NCBI RefSeq assembly: GCF_024138675.1
Contig: NZ_CP090959.1
Span: 1,178,001 to 1,242,000 of the forward strand
DNA: 64,000 nucleotides
Origin: Simiduia sp. 21SJ11W-1
GTDB taxonomy: Bacteria > Pseudomonadota > Gammaproteobacteria > Pseudomonadales > Cellvibrionaceae
Direction of reading: 5' to 3'
Below the pieces are notes generated by a model. That model was not told the DNA's origin and did no database searches. It saw nothing but the letters and a program-made list of their open reading frames with translations. Positions 44,879-55,748 of the stretch are shown piece after piece (within the stretch, counting starts at the first letter, position 1; each line of letters begins with the position of its first letter). The translations under genes were made by a program, and so were the position numbers.

Positions 44879-45670
44879 CTATTTGCGGCGGCGTGCTTGA
44901 GCGAGCCCTAACAGGCCAAGGCCCAAGAGCAGCAGTGAACCTGGCTCTGGCACCTTGGTAAAGCTGATGGCTTCAATGTAGCCGCCCGGTGCATCGTTCC
45001 AGCCGGTAGCTGCGATGGCGTAGTAGGTGTAACCCATGCTGTTCATTGGCAGGCCGGTGTTGAGGTACTCATTGGCCGTAGGAACCTTTTGTACCAAACC
45101 GTTATTGCCCAGTAGTGAGAAATAATTGTCACCATCGGTACTGGCAAACACGTTAAACATCGACTTATTGCCAGATGTGGCGTTCATGCCGGTATTTTCA
45201 GTGTGGTTGCCGTTAAACCATACGGTATCCAGAATCACAGACAGGTCGAAATCAAAAAAGATGATCTCATCGCCAACCGCCGCGGTAATCAGGTTGGGTT
45301 GCAGGTTGTCGTTATCGGAATTAACGCCACCTGAGGCACCCGTGTAGGCACCCAGGCCACCATGCGATGGGGTAATGTCTTGATAGACAGTGCCACCAGT
45401 GGTGATATCGCCTGAGATCGAGAAACTGGCGCCAGCCAGGTTCATGCTGTGAGATACGCCGGCCGCCGTTGAAAACAGGCCATAATCCAGGCTTGTGCCT
45501 TTTACATCAGTGCCGTTTGCCGTGCCGCCTGTGCCGAGTACCACGTCGCCAAGTTTGGCTGTGCCACCGTTGTTGCCATCAAAAATAATGGTGGTTGCCT
45601 GAGCTGTGCTCGCGGCAAAACCCAGAGCCAGCGCACAGGCCGTGCGTTTAAAAATAGAGGTGTGTTTCAT
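44879..45670 (-). CDS. PEP-CTERM sorting-domain exported protein
   Basis: 263 residues. A signal peptide (CALALGFAASTAQA) is followed by a Gly/Thr/Asn-rich mature domain with few Cys and an Ig- or lectin-like beta pattern (EIIFFDFDLSVILDTVWF). The C-terminus VPEPGSLLLLGLGLLGLAQARRRK is a PEP-CTERM signal: PEP motif, hydrophobic helix, basic tail. Such proteins are processed by exosortase and linked to exopolysaccharide matrix. No exosortase or EPS genes lie in this window. Confidence 0.85.
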   Translation of the reverse strand: MKHTSIFKRTACALALGFAASTAQATTIIFDGNNGGTAKLGDVVLGTGGTANGTDVKGTSLDYGLFSTAAGVSHSMNLAGASFSISGDITTGGTVYQDITPSHGGLGAYTGASGGVNSDNDNLQPNLITAAVGDEIIFFDFDLSVILDTVWFNGNHTENTGMNATSGNKSMFNVFASTDGDNYFSLLGNNGLVQKVPTANEYLNTGLPMNSMGYTYYAIAATGWNDAPGGYIEAISFTKVPEPGSLLLLGLGLLGLAQARRRK

Positions 45671-45744
45671 AAGTGCTTCCTTGTCGTTGGTTATTAAGGC
45701 CTGGTAATCGGTCCTGCGTTGATTGCCTTTTGTGGCCGCAATCA

Positions 45745-45753
45745 GTAAAGCAA
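45745..45753 (+). promoter_or_regulatory. GTAAAGCAA half-site upstream of the TetR gene
   Basis: The 9-mer GTAAAGCAA also occurs, reversed, in the right arm of the palindrome at 46673-46688. It lies between the divergent PEP-CTERM and TetR genes and may be a site for the TetR protein. Confidence 0.25.
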
Positions 45754-45913
45754 CATATGTACCATTATTAATAGTCTATATATTTCAATAACTTAGGCTT
45801 ATTCTCTGCGTGAAGTGGTACGGATGTGTAAGTTTGTTCGACAGTTAACTACACCGTGCGCAGGCCTTTGCAAGCGTGTTAACCTTTGCCTCCCAACACG
45901 CGTTTGAAACACT

Positions 45914-46531
45914 ATGGCTGAGCGATCCAAAAAAGCAGGCACCCGCCAACACCTGATGCAAACCGCTATTAACCTCTACGCCAGGCATGGGTTAGACGGG
46001 GTTTCCCTTCGGCAAATCGGTGCTGCCGCCGGCGCTAAAAACTCGGCTGCCATGCACTATCACTTTACCGATAAGCTCGGGCTGCTGGATGCCTCTGTGG
46101 CCTACATTCGCGATCAGCTGGCCCAGGTGGAAGTGGCGCTTGCTCAGCCCCAGCCGAGCAACCTTGAGTTGCTGGTTGAGGCGGAGGTGATGGTTTGGGC
46201 TCATATGACCGTGGTGCCTGATTGGGGGCAGTCGGCGGTGAAACTGGTGTCGCGGTTGTTGCTGGAATTTGATACCGATATTCGCCAAATATTGAATCAC
46301 CACCTGGGGAGCCGGGCAGTTCGCTTCCGCGGCCATCTACAGGAACTTTTCCCGTCGGCGAGTGCCAAGCAGGTGGCCGTGCGCAGCCTGTTGGCGCTAG
46401 ACAGTATTGTTCATGGTACTGCTGAGGTAGATGTGATCACTGCCGCGCCCTTTCCAGACATTGGCCCTTTAAGCCTGGAAGATACCCGCCCAGAGCTCAT
46501 TCGCTATGTTGTGCAAGGCCTGCGTTTCTAG
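45914..46531 (+). CDS. TetR-family transcriptional regulator
   Basis: 205 residues. The N-terminal helix-turn-helix reads AINLYARHGLDGVSLRQIGAAAGAKNSAAMHYHFTDK, a typical TetR DNA-binding domain. The C-terminal ligand domain is helical (ELLVEAEVMVWAHMTVV). The genes downstream on the same strand, an isomerase-like protein and a fatty acid desaturase, are the likely targets, through the palindrome at 46673-46688. The ligand is unknown; a fatty acyl-CoA would fit the desaturase. Confidence 0.85.
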   Translation: MAERSKKAGTRQHLMQTAINLYARHGLDGVSLRQIGAAAGAKNSAAMHYHFTDKLGLLDASVAYIRDQLAQVEVALAQPQPSNLELLVEAEVMVWAHMTVVPDWGQSAVKLVSRLLLEFDTDIRQILNHHLGSRAVRFRGHLQELFPSASAKQVAVRSLLALDSIVHGTAEVDVITAAPFPDIGPLSLEDTRPELIRYVVQGLRF

Positions 46532-46672
46532 CGGCTTTCGCGCTTTTCATCTTTTTCGCCCAGCTCACACTGCACCCCCTGGCGCCTGGGTAGCGGCTGA
46601 TTCTGTCTATTTCCTATAAAGCGTTGTTCAACGTGGTTGATTGGCGTGGCTTTTGTCGCACTTAGTAAAAAA

Positions 46673-46688
46673 TAAAGCAGTTGCTTTA
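46673..46688. promoter_or_regulatory. Palindrome TAAAGCA-GT-TGCTTTA, probable TetR operator
   Basis: Two 7-bp arms with a 2-nt centre, 76 bp upstream of the isomerase-like gene and after the TetR gene. Its size and symmetry suit a TetR dimer. Confidence 0.5.
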
Positions 46689-46763
46689 CTTTTGGGGTGG
46701 GTTTGTATTACCTTGCTGCTAATGGCGGCGTGAGATCGGTAAGTCGCCTAGGAGGAGAGCGCT

Positions 46764-47579
46764 GTGAATGTCCAGTTTTTTTGCCCCCTGTGGGGGTTAA
46801 CAGATACCCCGATAACCGATGCACTGGCCAAAATTAAATCGGCCGGGTTCGTGGGGGTTGAAACCGCCATACCCGACGCACGCAACAGCGGTGAGGTGGT
46901 GAGGCATCTGGTGCGGGAGTTTGATCTGCGCTTGATTGCTCAGGCGGTAATGGCTCCGGCCCGTACCTTTGAGGCCTATCGCAAAGAATACCTTGAGGAG
47001 TTAACCGCACTGGTTGCACTCAGGCCCGCCCTGATTAACTGCCACACCGGGCGCGACTTTTTTAGCTTTGAGCAAAATGTGCAGTTGCTTAACGAGGCGC
47101 AAGCCTTGGCCGACAGCAGCGGCGTCGAAATTGTTCATGAAACCCATCGCGGGCGCTTTAGTTTCAACCCTTGGGAGATACATCGTTACCTGGAGGCCGT
47201 GCCCGGCCTTAAGCTCAATGCCGATTTCTCACATTGGTGTGTGGTTACCGAATCGCTCATGGAAGACCAGCAGTCTTTGTTCGAGGCAGTAATTCCCCGT
47301 TGTCGCCACATTCACGCGCGCGTGGGTTACGCCCAAGGCCCGCAGGTAAATGATCCCCGCGCCCCGCAATGGCAGGCTGAGTTGGATGCGCACTTACATT
47401 GGTGGGACAGCATAATAGCCAGCCAGCGTGATGCCGGAGCAACGCAGCTGACCATTACCCCCGAATTTGGCCCGGCGCCTTATATGCCTACCGATGTTGA
47501 AAAAAGTCGGCCACTGGCTGATCAGTGGGAGTTGAACCAGTTTATTCATCAATTGCTAGCCGAGCGTTACGCGCAATAG
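46764..47579 (+). CDS. Sugar phosphate isomerase/epimerase-like TIM-barrel protein
   Basis: 271 residues of the AP-endonuclease-2-like (xylose isomerase-like) fold. The catalytic-metal region is seen in IVHETHRGRFSFNPWEIHRYLEAVP, ADFSHWCVVTES, RHIHARVGYAQGPQ and TITPEFGPAPYMP. The substrate is unknown. GTG start with GGAGGAG upstream. The desaturase follows 51 bp later, so they are probably co-transcribed under TetR control. Confidence 0.8.
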   Translation: MNVQFFCPLWGLTDTPITDALAKIKSAGFVGVETAIPDARNSGEVVRHLVREFDLRLIAQAVMAPARTFEAYRKEYLEELTALVALRPALINCHTGRDFFSFEQNVQLLNEAQALADSSGVEIVHETHRGRFSFNPWEIHRYLEAVPGLKLNADFSHWCVVTESLMEDQQSLFEAVIPRCRHIHARVGYAQGPQVNDPRAPQWQAELDAHLHWWDSIIASQRDAGATQLTITPEFGPAPYMPTDVEKSRPLADQWELNQFIHQLLAERYAQ

Positions 47580-47630
47580 CGCAAATACGTTGTGGCTTAA
47601 CATCCAATAAAAACAGTCGAGGAAATTGCG

Positions 47631-48611
47631 ATGAACTCACCAGAGGCCGTGATACGTTGGTATAAATCACCAATAGATAAAGACGCCTACCGGAAACTTC
47701 TGGAGAAGAAAGATGCCCCCGGGCTGGTATATTTTCTGGGCGGAATGAGCATGCTCGTGGCCCTTGGCGTCTGGGCGTATTTAGCGCTGGGCAGCCTGTG
47801 GAGTTATGTGGCGTTTTTTCTCTACGGTAATATTCTTGTGGTATTTGCCAGTTCTGCTTTGCATGAAACCCATCACCGCACGGCGTTTAAAAGCCGCTGG
47901 TTAAATGAAGTGGTACATTGGATCTCGGGTTTCATGATAACCAAAGAGGCCGAGTATGATCGCTGGCGCCATCTACAGCACCACTCTTTCACACTTTATG
48001 AAAATAAAGATCCGGAAATCTATGCAGGCCGCCCGCCAGTGCATCCACTGTTAATTGCATTTTTGGGTGTGCTGGTTTACCCCCGTGAAATCATTATTCC
48101 GTTTATCCATGCAATCGGCATTCAGCCAGGTTATCTCAAGGGTAAGGTTGCTGAAAACACTTGGAGGAAAATTGTTTGGTCGTCACGCCTGTATGTTGTA
48201 GTGGCGCTGGGCATTGTGGCTTGGGCGGTATTGATTGAAAGCTGGCTGCCTATTGTGTACACCTTCTTCGCAGCCTACTACGGCGGTGTGTTGATGATTT
48301 TTGTCCAGTCTACGCAGCATGCTGGTCTTGCGATTAATGAACCCGATCATCGGCTGACCACCCGCACTACCTACATGAATCCGTTTATGCGGTTTATTTA
48401 CTGGGATATGAACTATCACATCGAGCATCACATGTTTGCAGGTGTACCTTTCCACTCGTTGGCCAGGCTACACGAGTTGGTGAAGAGCGATATGCCAGAG
48501 CCTGCACCAAGCTTTAGCGCTGCCGTGCGTGAGGCGATGCCTGCCTGGATTAAGGTGCTCAAATCGCCCGACGATTTCATTCGCCCCGAGCTGCCAGCTA
48601 GGCAGGCGTGA
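47631..48611 (+). CDS. Membrane fatty acid desaturase/hydroxylase family protein
   Basis: 326 residues. The three His boxes that bind the di-iron centre are HETHH (78-82), HLQHH (114-118) and HIEHH (near residue 265), with four or five hydrophobic helices between. The family introduces double bonds or hydroxyls into acyl chains. Exact regioselectivity cannot be deduced. It shares an operon with the isomerase-like gene. Confidence 0.85.
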   Translation: MNSPEAVIRWYKSPIDKDAYRKLLEKKDAPGLVYFLGGMSMLVALGVWAYLALGSLWSYVAFFLYGNILVVFASSALHETHHRTAFKSRWLNEVVHWISGFMITKEAEYDRWRHLQHHSFTLYENKDPEIYAGRPPVHPLLIAFLGVLVYPREIIIPFIHAIGIQPGYLKGKVAENTWRKIVWSSRLYVVVALGIVAWAVLIESWLPIVYTFFAAYYGGVLMIFVQSTQHAGLAINEPDHRLTTRTTYMNPFMRFIYWDMNYHIEHHMFAGVPFHSLARLHELVKSDMPEPAPSFSAAVREAMPAWIKVLKSPDDFIRPELPARQA

Positions 48612-48673
48612 TATAAGCGTTTGAAGTTGCAGGTGTCTGATGGTGTGGAGCCTCACCCGAAACGGTGGGGCTT

Positions 48674-49624
48674 TCAGTTTTTTGGTGGCAGGCCTCCCGG
48701 CCTGGGCGCATCAGGCCTATTGATAACACGCCAGGATTTTGCGGCTTGATTAAAAAAGCCCGAGGCAGTGTAGGCCTCGTTCACCTCCCCACTACTGATG
48801 AGCTGCTTGATGCCTGCGTTCAGCGCCTGGCCAATGAGCTGCGCTTGCGGGTGTTGCCGGGTAATTAAAAATACCCGCTCAACGGGAAAGCTTACTTGTA
48901 TTCCGGGAATGGGTAACAATTGTTGATCATCAAGCACGTGAATGGCCAAGTCTTTACGATGGGAGAAGGGCGCGAGCAGGGCGTCTGCGCGTTTTGCCAG
49001 CACCATCTTAACCATGGAGTCCCAGTTGCTGACCTTGGTGATTTTATTGATGCCCATGCTTTTTAAAAGCTCAATGTCAAACAGCCAATTATTGGCCACC
49101 ACAAAGTGCAAGGTGCGCAAGCCTTGAAGGTGAGTTTGATTGATTGCATGCTGATTGTGGGCACTGGTGTATACGCCCACATTAAATTCGCCACGTTGAA
49201 TGATGGGCAGGCTGATATCCAGCGACAGCGGCGTTCGCTCGGCATCGTTGGCAAACATAGTGGTGCCAGAAAGTGATATCAGCCCATCATGGATTTGTTG
49301 GGTGATACGTAGGTAGCCATCGATGGGTGCCAGCACCAAGGGTGCGTTAATGCCGCCCAAACGCAGTGCGCGTTGCACCAACGCCACCTCAACTACGTCG
49401 CGCCGGCTTTTGGGGTGTGTGTAATCTGGCTTATGGTAAAAGGAGTGGTTTTGGCCGAACATGGCGTAGTAATCGGTTAATACGTCTGAGGGCACGCCGA
49501 TGCTCACAGGAGCCTCAATGGCAGTATTGCCAGCATGGCTTTGCGCCTGCACGCCACCGGGCCACACAAGTAGTGTGCCCACGATGGATGCGGCGGTGAG
49601 CAGCCGTTGGGCGAGGTTCGGCAT
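48674..49624 (-). CDS. Periplasmic solute-binding-like protein (family 3 type)
   Basis: 316 residues with a signal peptide ending near GVQA. The mature protein has the two-lobe pattern of family-3 solute-binding proteins (VSIGVPSDVLTDYY, GLISLSGTTMFANDAE, RTPLSLDISLPIIQRGEFNVGVY, MVKMVLAKRADALLAPF). It lacks adjacent permease or ATPase genes, so it may serve a sensor or be an orphan. It is transcribed alone. Confidence 0.65.
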   Translation of the reverse strand: MPNLAQRLLTAASIVGTLLVWPGGVQAQSHAGNTAIEAPVSIGVPSDVLTDYYAMFGQNHSFYHKPDYTHPKSRRDVVEVALVQRALRLGGINAPLVLAPIDGYLRITQQIHDGLISLSGTTMFANDAERTPLSLDISLPIIQRGEFNVGVYTSAHNQHAINQTHLQGLRTLHFVVANNWLFDIELLKSMGINKITKVSNWDSMVKMVLAKRADALLAPFSHRKDLAIHVLDDQQLLPIPGIQVSFPVERVFLITRQHPQAQLIGQALNAGIKQLISSGEVNEAYTASGFFNQAAKSWRVINRPDAPRPGGLPPKN

Positions 49625-49751
49625 AGGGGCGGTGTTTCGCTATTAAAGGTCTTTTTAGATTGTAGCTTATGGCCGCTTTACTCTGGCACCTTTATTGGGC
49701 CAGCAGCGTTGGATAATGAATGGGTAGGGTTGCAATTTAAGGGTAGAGCTT

Positions 49752-50090
49752 GTGACTGAAATTACATGGCAAGATTTTCAGAAGGTTGCACTGTGTGTGG
49801 GTACCATTGTAGGCGCCGAGGTTTTTAAGGAGGCGCGCAAACCCGCCTATAAGCTGCAGGTGGATTTTGGCGGCGACATAGGCATTCGTAAGTCCAGTGC
49901 GCAGATTACCGATTTGTATGATTTACAATCTTTGGTAGGAAAGCAGGTGGTGGCCGTGGTGAATTTCCCGCCCAAACAAATAGGGCCTATGATGTCTGAG
50001 TGCCTGGTTACCGGCTTTCACCGCGAGGATGGTGCGGTAGTGCTGGCTGTACCTGATGGCAAGGTGCCCAACGGTAGCCGTCTTGCTTAA
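49752..50090 (+). CDS. tRNA-binding protein, CsaA-like
   Basis: 112 residues of the tRNA-bind OB-fold family ([52 protein letters not shown]). It resembles CsaA, a chaperone-like dimer, and lacks any fused synthetase. GTG start at 49752 after TAGAGCTT. Single-gene transcript. Confidence 0.85.
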   Translation: MTEITWQDFQKVALCVGTIVGAEVFKEARKPAYKLQVDFGGDIGIRKSSAQITDLYDLQSLVGKQVVAVVNFPPKQIGPMMSECLVTGFHREDGAVVLAVPDGKVPNGSRLA

Positions 50091-50216
50091 ACTTACGAAT
50101 CCGGAACAGTTATTGCTTTACCTATATTGAAAGCTACGTGTATCGCAAGATACATGCAGGCCTATGGGCTAAAGTAAGTAGACGGCTCGTAATTGTAAGT
50201 GATTAAGGAGGTTAGG

Positions 50217-50453
50217 ATGCAATTGCAACATTCTCATACAATAGATGAGTTATTTCAGCAGCTCGGCTTAGAGCATACTGATGAAGCCATTGAAGCATTT
50301 ATTGAATCCCACAAGCTCAAACGTGACGATGGCGAGCTTTACGATGCGCCTTTTTGGTCGTCCTCTCAGGCGAAATTTTTGGAAGAGGCAAAAGCGTACG
50401 ATGCCGACTGGGCTGAACCCGTCGATGAATTGGATGCCCGTTTGCGCAGCTAA
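50217..50453 (+). CDS. DUF2789-family small protein
   Basis: 78 residues. The pattern HTIDELFQQLGLEHTDEAIEAFIESH and DAPFWSSSQAKFLEEAKAYDADW fits the small acidic DUF2789 family of unknown function. ATG 50217 follows AAGGAGG (50205-50211). It stands alone before a strong terminator. Confidence 0.75.
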   Translation: MQLQHSHTIDELFQQLGLEHTDEAIEAFIESHKLKRDDGELYDAPFWSSSQAKFLEEAKAYDADWAEPVDELDARLRS

Positions 50454-50518
50454 CTCAGGTAAAAATACCTGCATCTCATCTGTTAGCTGCCAGCACAATA
50501 ATGCCGGCAAGTTAATGT

Positions 50519-50549
50519 AAAAGGGCAGCCACCAAGTGGCTGCCCTTTT
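50519..50549 (+). terminator. Rho-independent terminator after the DUF2789 gene
   Basis: A 14-bp perfect stem (50519-50532 with 50536-50549) around CAA, with AAAA and TTTT ends followed by TTATT. Confidence 0.88.
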
Positions 50550-50654
50550 TATTTGGCGTTTTATTTCCGTTTTAGAACCCGGCCTGACTCAAGGCTATTG
50601 CGCGTGTTTTAAAGGGCTTGGGGTGGCTGGCTGCGTGCGCAGTCTTTCTCAGCT

Positions 50655-50684
50655 CAAGCCCAAGCTCAAGCCCAAGCCCAAGCC
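50655..50684 (+). repeat. Short tandem hexamer, CAAGC(C/T) x 5
   Basis: Five contiguous hexamers, four CAAGCC and one CAAGCT, in the gap before the convergent outer-membrane protein gene. No further role visible. Confidence 0.7.
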
Positions 50685-50716
50685 CGGGCTTTCTATGAAC
50701 GCCGATCAGCTATGCC

Positions 50717-51262
50717 TTAGAAGGTGTAAGCGGCGCCCACTGAAATAAAGTCTACATCGGCATCGTCCAGCTTCAGGCGTTCGTATTCAGCGCGCAATTG
50801 AAATGAGGCCAGCTGAAACTTGGCACCCAGGCCGTAGGCCGGATCTGAACCTGAGCTATCGTCGGTAACGCTCGGGCCTTTGATTTTGCTATCCCAGTTC
50901 ATCACGCCGGCTTTGGCAAAAACGCCAAAGGGGCCGAAGTTCAGGCCTGCCAGTGCGTGACCCTGCAAAGCGGTGCTGGTGAGGGTGTGGTCTTCATCTA
51001 AAATGTCGCCCACCTGGCTGCCGAAATCCACATAAGTGCCTTCCACGGCGAGGTTAATCAAAGGGATCAAGCCGAAGTTGTAGCCCACAAAGACTTTGTA
51101 GCCGGTGTCGTCATCATCAATGCTGGTGCCGTCGCCTTTGTAGCTCAGTTGCGAGCTGCCTACAGAGCCGCCCAGGTAGAAGCCAGTGTCATCGCCGGCA
51201 AGGGCAGTTTGGCTGAGCATCAGTGGGCTGGCCAGGGCCATAGCTGTGAGTAGTTTCTTCAT
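50717..51262 (-). CDS. Outer-membrane beta-barrel protein
   Basis: 181 residues. The signal peptide is MKKLLTAMALASPLMLSQTALAG. The barrel shows alternating strands (GFYLGGSVGSSQLSY, TGYKVFVGYNFG, LAVEGTYVDFGSQVG, HALAGLNFGPFGVFAKAGVMNWDS) and ends VGAAYTF with a terminal Phe, as in small eight-strand OMPs (OmpA/Opacity-like). ATG 51262 is preferred to 51268 because AGAGGA is about 7 nt before it. Transcribed alone. Confidence 0.8.
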   Translation of the reverse strand: MKKLLTAMALASPLMLSQTALAGDDTGFYLGGSVGSSQLSYKGDGTSIDDDDTGYKVFVGYNFGLIPLINLAVEGTYVDFGSQVGDILDEDHTLTSTALQGHALAGLNFGPFGVFAKAGVMNWDSKIKGPSVTDDSSGSDPAYGLGAKFQLASFQLRAEYERLKLDDADVDFISVGAAYTF

Positions 51263-51459
51263 GATCATTCCTCTGTGGTATTGGTGTAGCTTGTGTGCAC
51301 AAGTAGCGCTACAAATGTGTGGTTAGTATAAACCTGCGAGTGCAGCTTGCATGACGGGCTTTCCCTGTGATGTGACGCGGGTCTTACTGCCGCCACCAGT
51401 GTAGCCAAATATGCAGGCATTTGCGGGTTTCAGGCTGGCCTGTATTTGAAGGCGCAAAA

Positions 51460-51482
51460 AAAGCCCCACTGTGTGGGGCTTT
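51460..51482 (-). terminator. Rho-independent terminator of valS
   Basis: AAAGCCCCAC and GTGGGGCTTT form a 10-bp stem around a 3-nt loop; on the minus strand it is followed by a run of T. It lies 12 bp past the valS stop. Confidence 0.85.
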
Positions 51483-51494
51483 GGTGTTGGGCGT

Positions 51495-54281
<2,787 letters not shown>

Positions 54282-54353
54282 CTGGCTCTCAACGCGTTGG
54301 GCCCCGGCTGGGGCTGGCAAAAGCGGCGATTATACCCGATGCACCGTGGGCGG

Positions 54354-55301
54354 TCAGTGGTCTGTTGGGTCTTGTTGCTTGAGTTTGGCCAGCAATTGCT
54401 CACGCAGCTGTTGTTCGAGCTTGGGCAGGTGTTCTGCCACCAGGGCATCTACCAGTGCCAGCACGGCTGCATCGTCAATTGGCGGTGCCTCCGGGCGCGG
54501 CGCTGAGGCAAGCGGTGCCTCTGGCACTGAAACCGTGGCCGGGCTCAGGGTGGCTTCGTGGGGAATTTGGGCGGACTCGGCGCCAGGCAGTGGCTCCAGG
54601 TGCGCAGGCGGTGTATTGGGGCGCTTGAACTCACCCTTGGGCAGCGGTTGATTGCCGCGCAGGCGCGCGCGTATGTGTTGAGGCAGGAAGGGGTTTTCGC
54701 CCGAGGCCTTTGTAACCTGTGCCGGGCGCGGCGAGCCCTCGGCAGGTCTGTCGAACAGGCTTTGTTGGCCCGGCAGTGGCGCCGGGGCCGCCGGATCTGT
54801 GTGTTGGCCTAGGTGTCCGTCTCGTCGGTGATTGGCGCTCGCACTAAAATCGTGGCTATCTTCGGGCTCATCTGAATCCGGTTCAGCATCAATTGGCGCA
54901 ACCTCACCCGTTGCGCCTGTTTCTTCAGGGTGCGATGGCGCATCTGTGCGTGCAGCTGTTTGTTGCGGCGCGTGCGGTTTAGGGGCCGGCTCTGGGGCCT
55001 GCTGGGTGTCCTTTTCATGATCGTATTCCTGTGCGGACGCCCCGCCTGTGTCTATGTCGCCGGTAAGTGCGGCGTAGGCGGCGTTAAGTGCGTCTAGGGT
55101 TTCGTCATCGGCGGCCAGTGGTTCGCTGGCGTCATCGTCGGCGGGCCCATCGTCTTCAATGAATTCATCCAGAATGGGGATGTCTTCATCGTCTTCGAAG
55201 GCGTCGAATGCATCTTGGCCTTGTTCATCCAGCAGGCTCTGTATCGATTGCAATTCGCGCAGCAGTTCGGCTTTTGTTTTAGGCTGATCTGGGCCTGCCA
55301 T
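54354..55301 (-). CDS. Acidic low-complexity protein of unknown function downstream of holC
   Basis: 315 residues. The N-terminal helix (KTKAELLRELQSIQSLLDEQ) and the C-terminal helix (AAVLALVDALVAEHLPKLEQ) are conserved-looking; between them lies an Asp/Glu- and Pro-rich low-complexity region including GENPFLPQHIRARL, a short motif also seen in Pseudomonas proteins at this position. The start at 55301 follows GGAAG; a TTG at 55316 is an alternative. It lies 21 bp after holC and is probably part of the pepA-holC-valS operon. Function unknown. Confidence 0.7.
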   Translation of the reverse strand: MAGPDQPKTKAELLRELQSIQSLLDEQGQDAFDAFEDDEDIPILDEFIEDDGPADDDASEPLAADDETLDALNAAYAALTGDIDTGGASAQEYDHEKDTQQAPEPAPKPHAPQQTAARTDAPSHPEETGATGEVAPIDAEPDSDEPEDSHDFSASANHRRDGHLGQHTDPAAPAPLPGQQSLFDRPAEGSPRPAQVTKASGENPFLPQHIRARLRGNQPLPKGEFKRPNTPPAHLEPLPGAESAQIPHEATLSPATVSVPEAPLASAPRPEAPPIDDAAVLALVDALVAEHLPKLEQQLREQLLAKLKQQDPTDH

Positions 55302-55322
55302 GGGTGCTTCCGTCAATGGCGT

Positions 55323-55748
55323 TTAGAGGGTTTTGAAGTCTAACGGATAGCCCCGGCTTTTGTAATAGCTCCAGTTCGCACGGGTGCATTCCAGTATTTC
55401 GGGCACTTGTACCACCAGCTCAAATAATCGCTCAAAGCGCGAGAAATACGGCGGCACCTGGGCGCAGAGGTTAATCAGCACACCGTGATGATCGCCGCAA
55501 TTTTCCGCAGTGCCAAGCGTAATCGGGGCGTCTTGTTCGGCACCCTCTGCAAGGTTTGTGTGGGCTAAAAAGCTTTCTGGCTCAAAGTTCCACAGCAGCG
55601 CATCAAGTTCGGCCAGTTGGCTTTGTGATTGGCAGGCGATGAACACCGGGCTCTCACTGCGGATGGCCTTTTGTGCCACCCGACACGCGAGGCGCAGCCG
55701 CGCCTCAAGGTCGGTTTCCTGGCTGGCAAGAAAGTCGACTTTCGTCAT
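55323..55748 (-). CDS. holC: DNA polymerase III chi subunit
   Basis: 141 residues of the HolC family (MTKVDFLASQETDLEARLRLACRVAQKAI, PVFIACQSQSQLAELDALLW, HHGVLINLCAQVPPYFSRFERLFELV). Chi links the clamp loader to SSB at the replication fork. Its ATG overlaps the pepA stop (TAATG). The pepA-holC-valS order is conserved in gammaproteobacteria. Confidence 0.92.
   Translation of the reverse strand: MTKVDFLASQETDLEARLRLACRVAQKAIRSESPVFIACQSQSQLAELDALLWNFEPESFLAHTNLAEGAEQDAPITLGTAENCGDHHGVLINLCAQVPPYFSRFERLFELVVQVPEILECTRANWSYYKSRGYPLDFKTL

Noticed and set aside
54282-54320. N-terminal extension of valS by 13 codons
   Set aside because: The extension has no homology-like content and the ATG at 54281 gives the standard ValS N-terminus.
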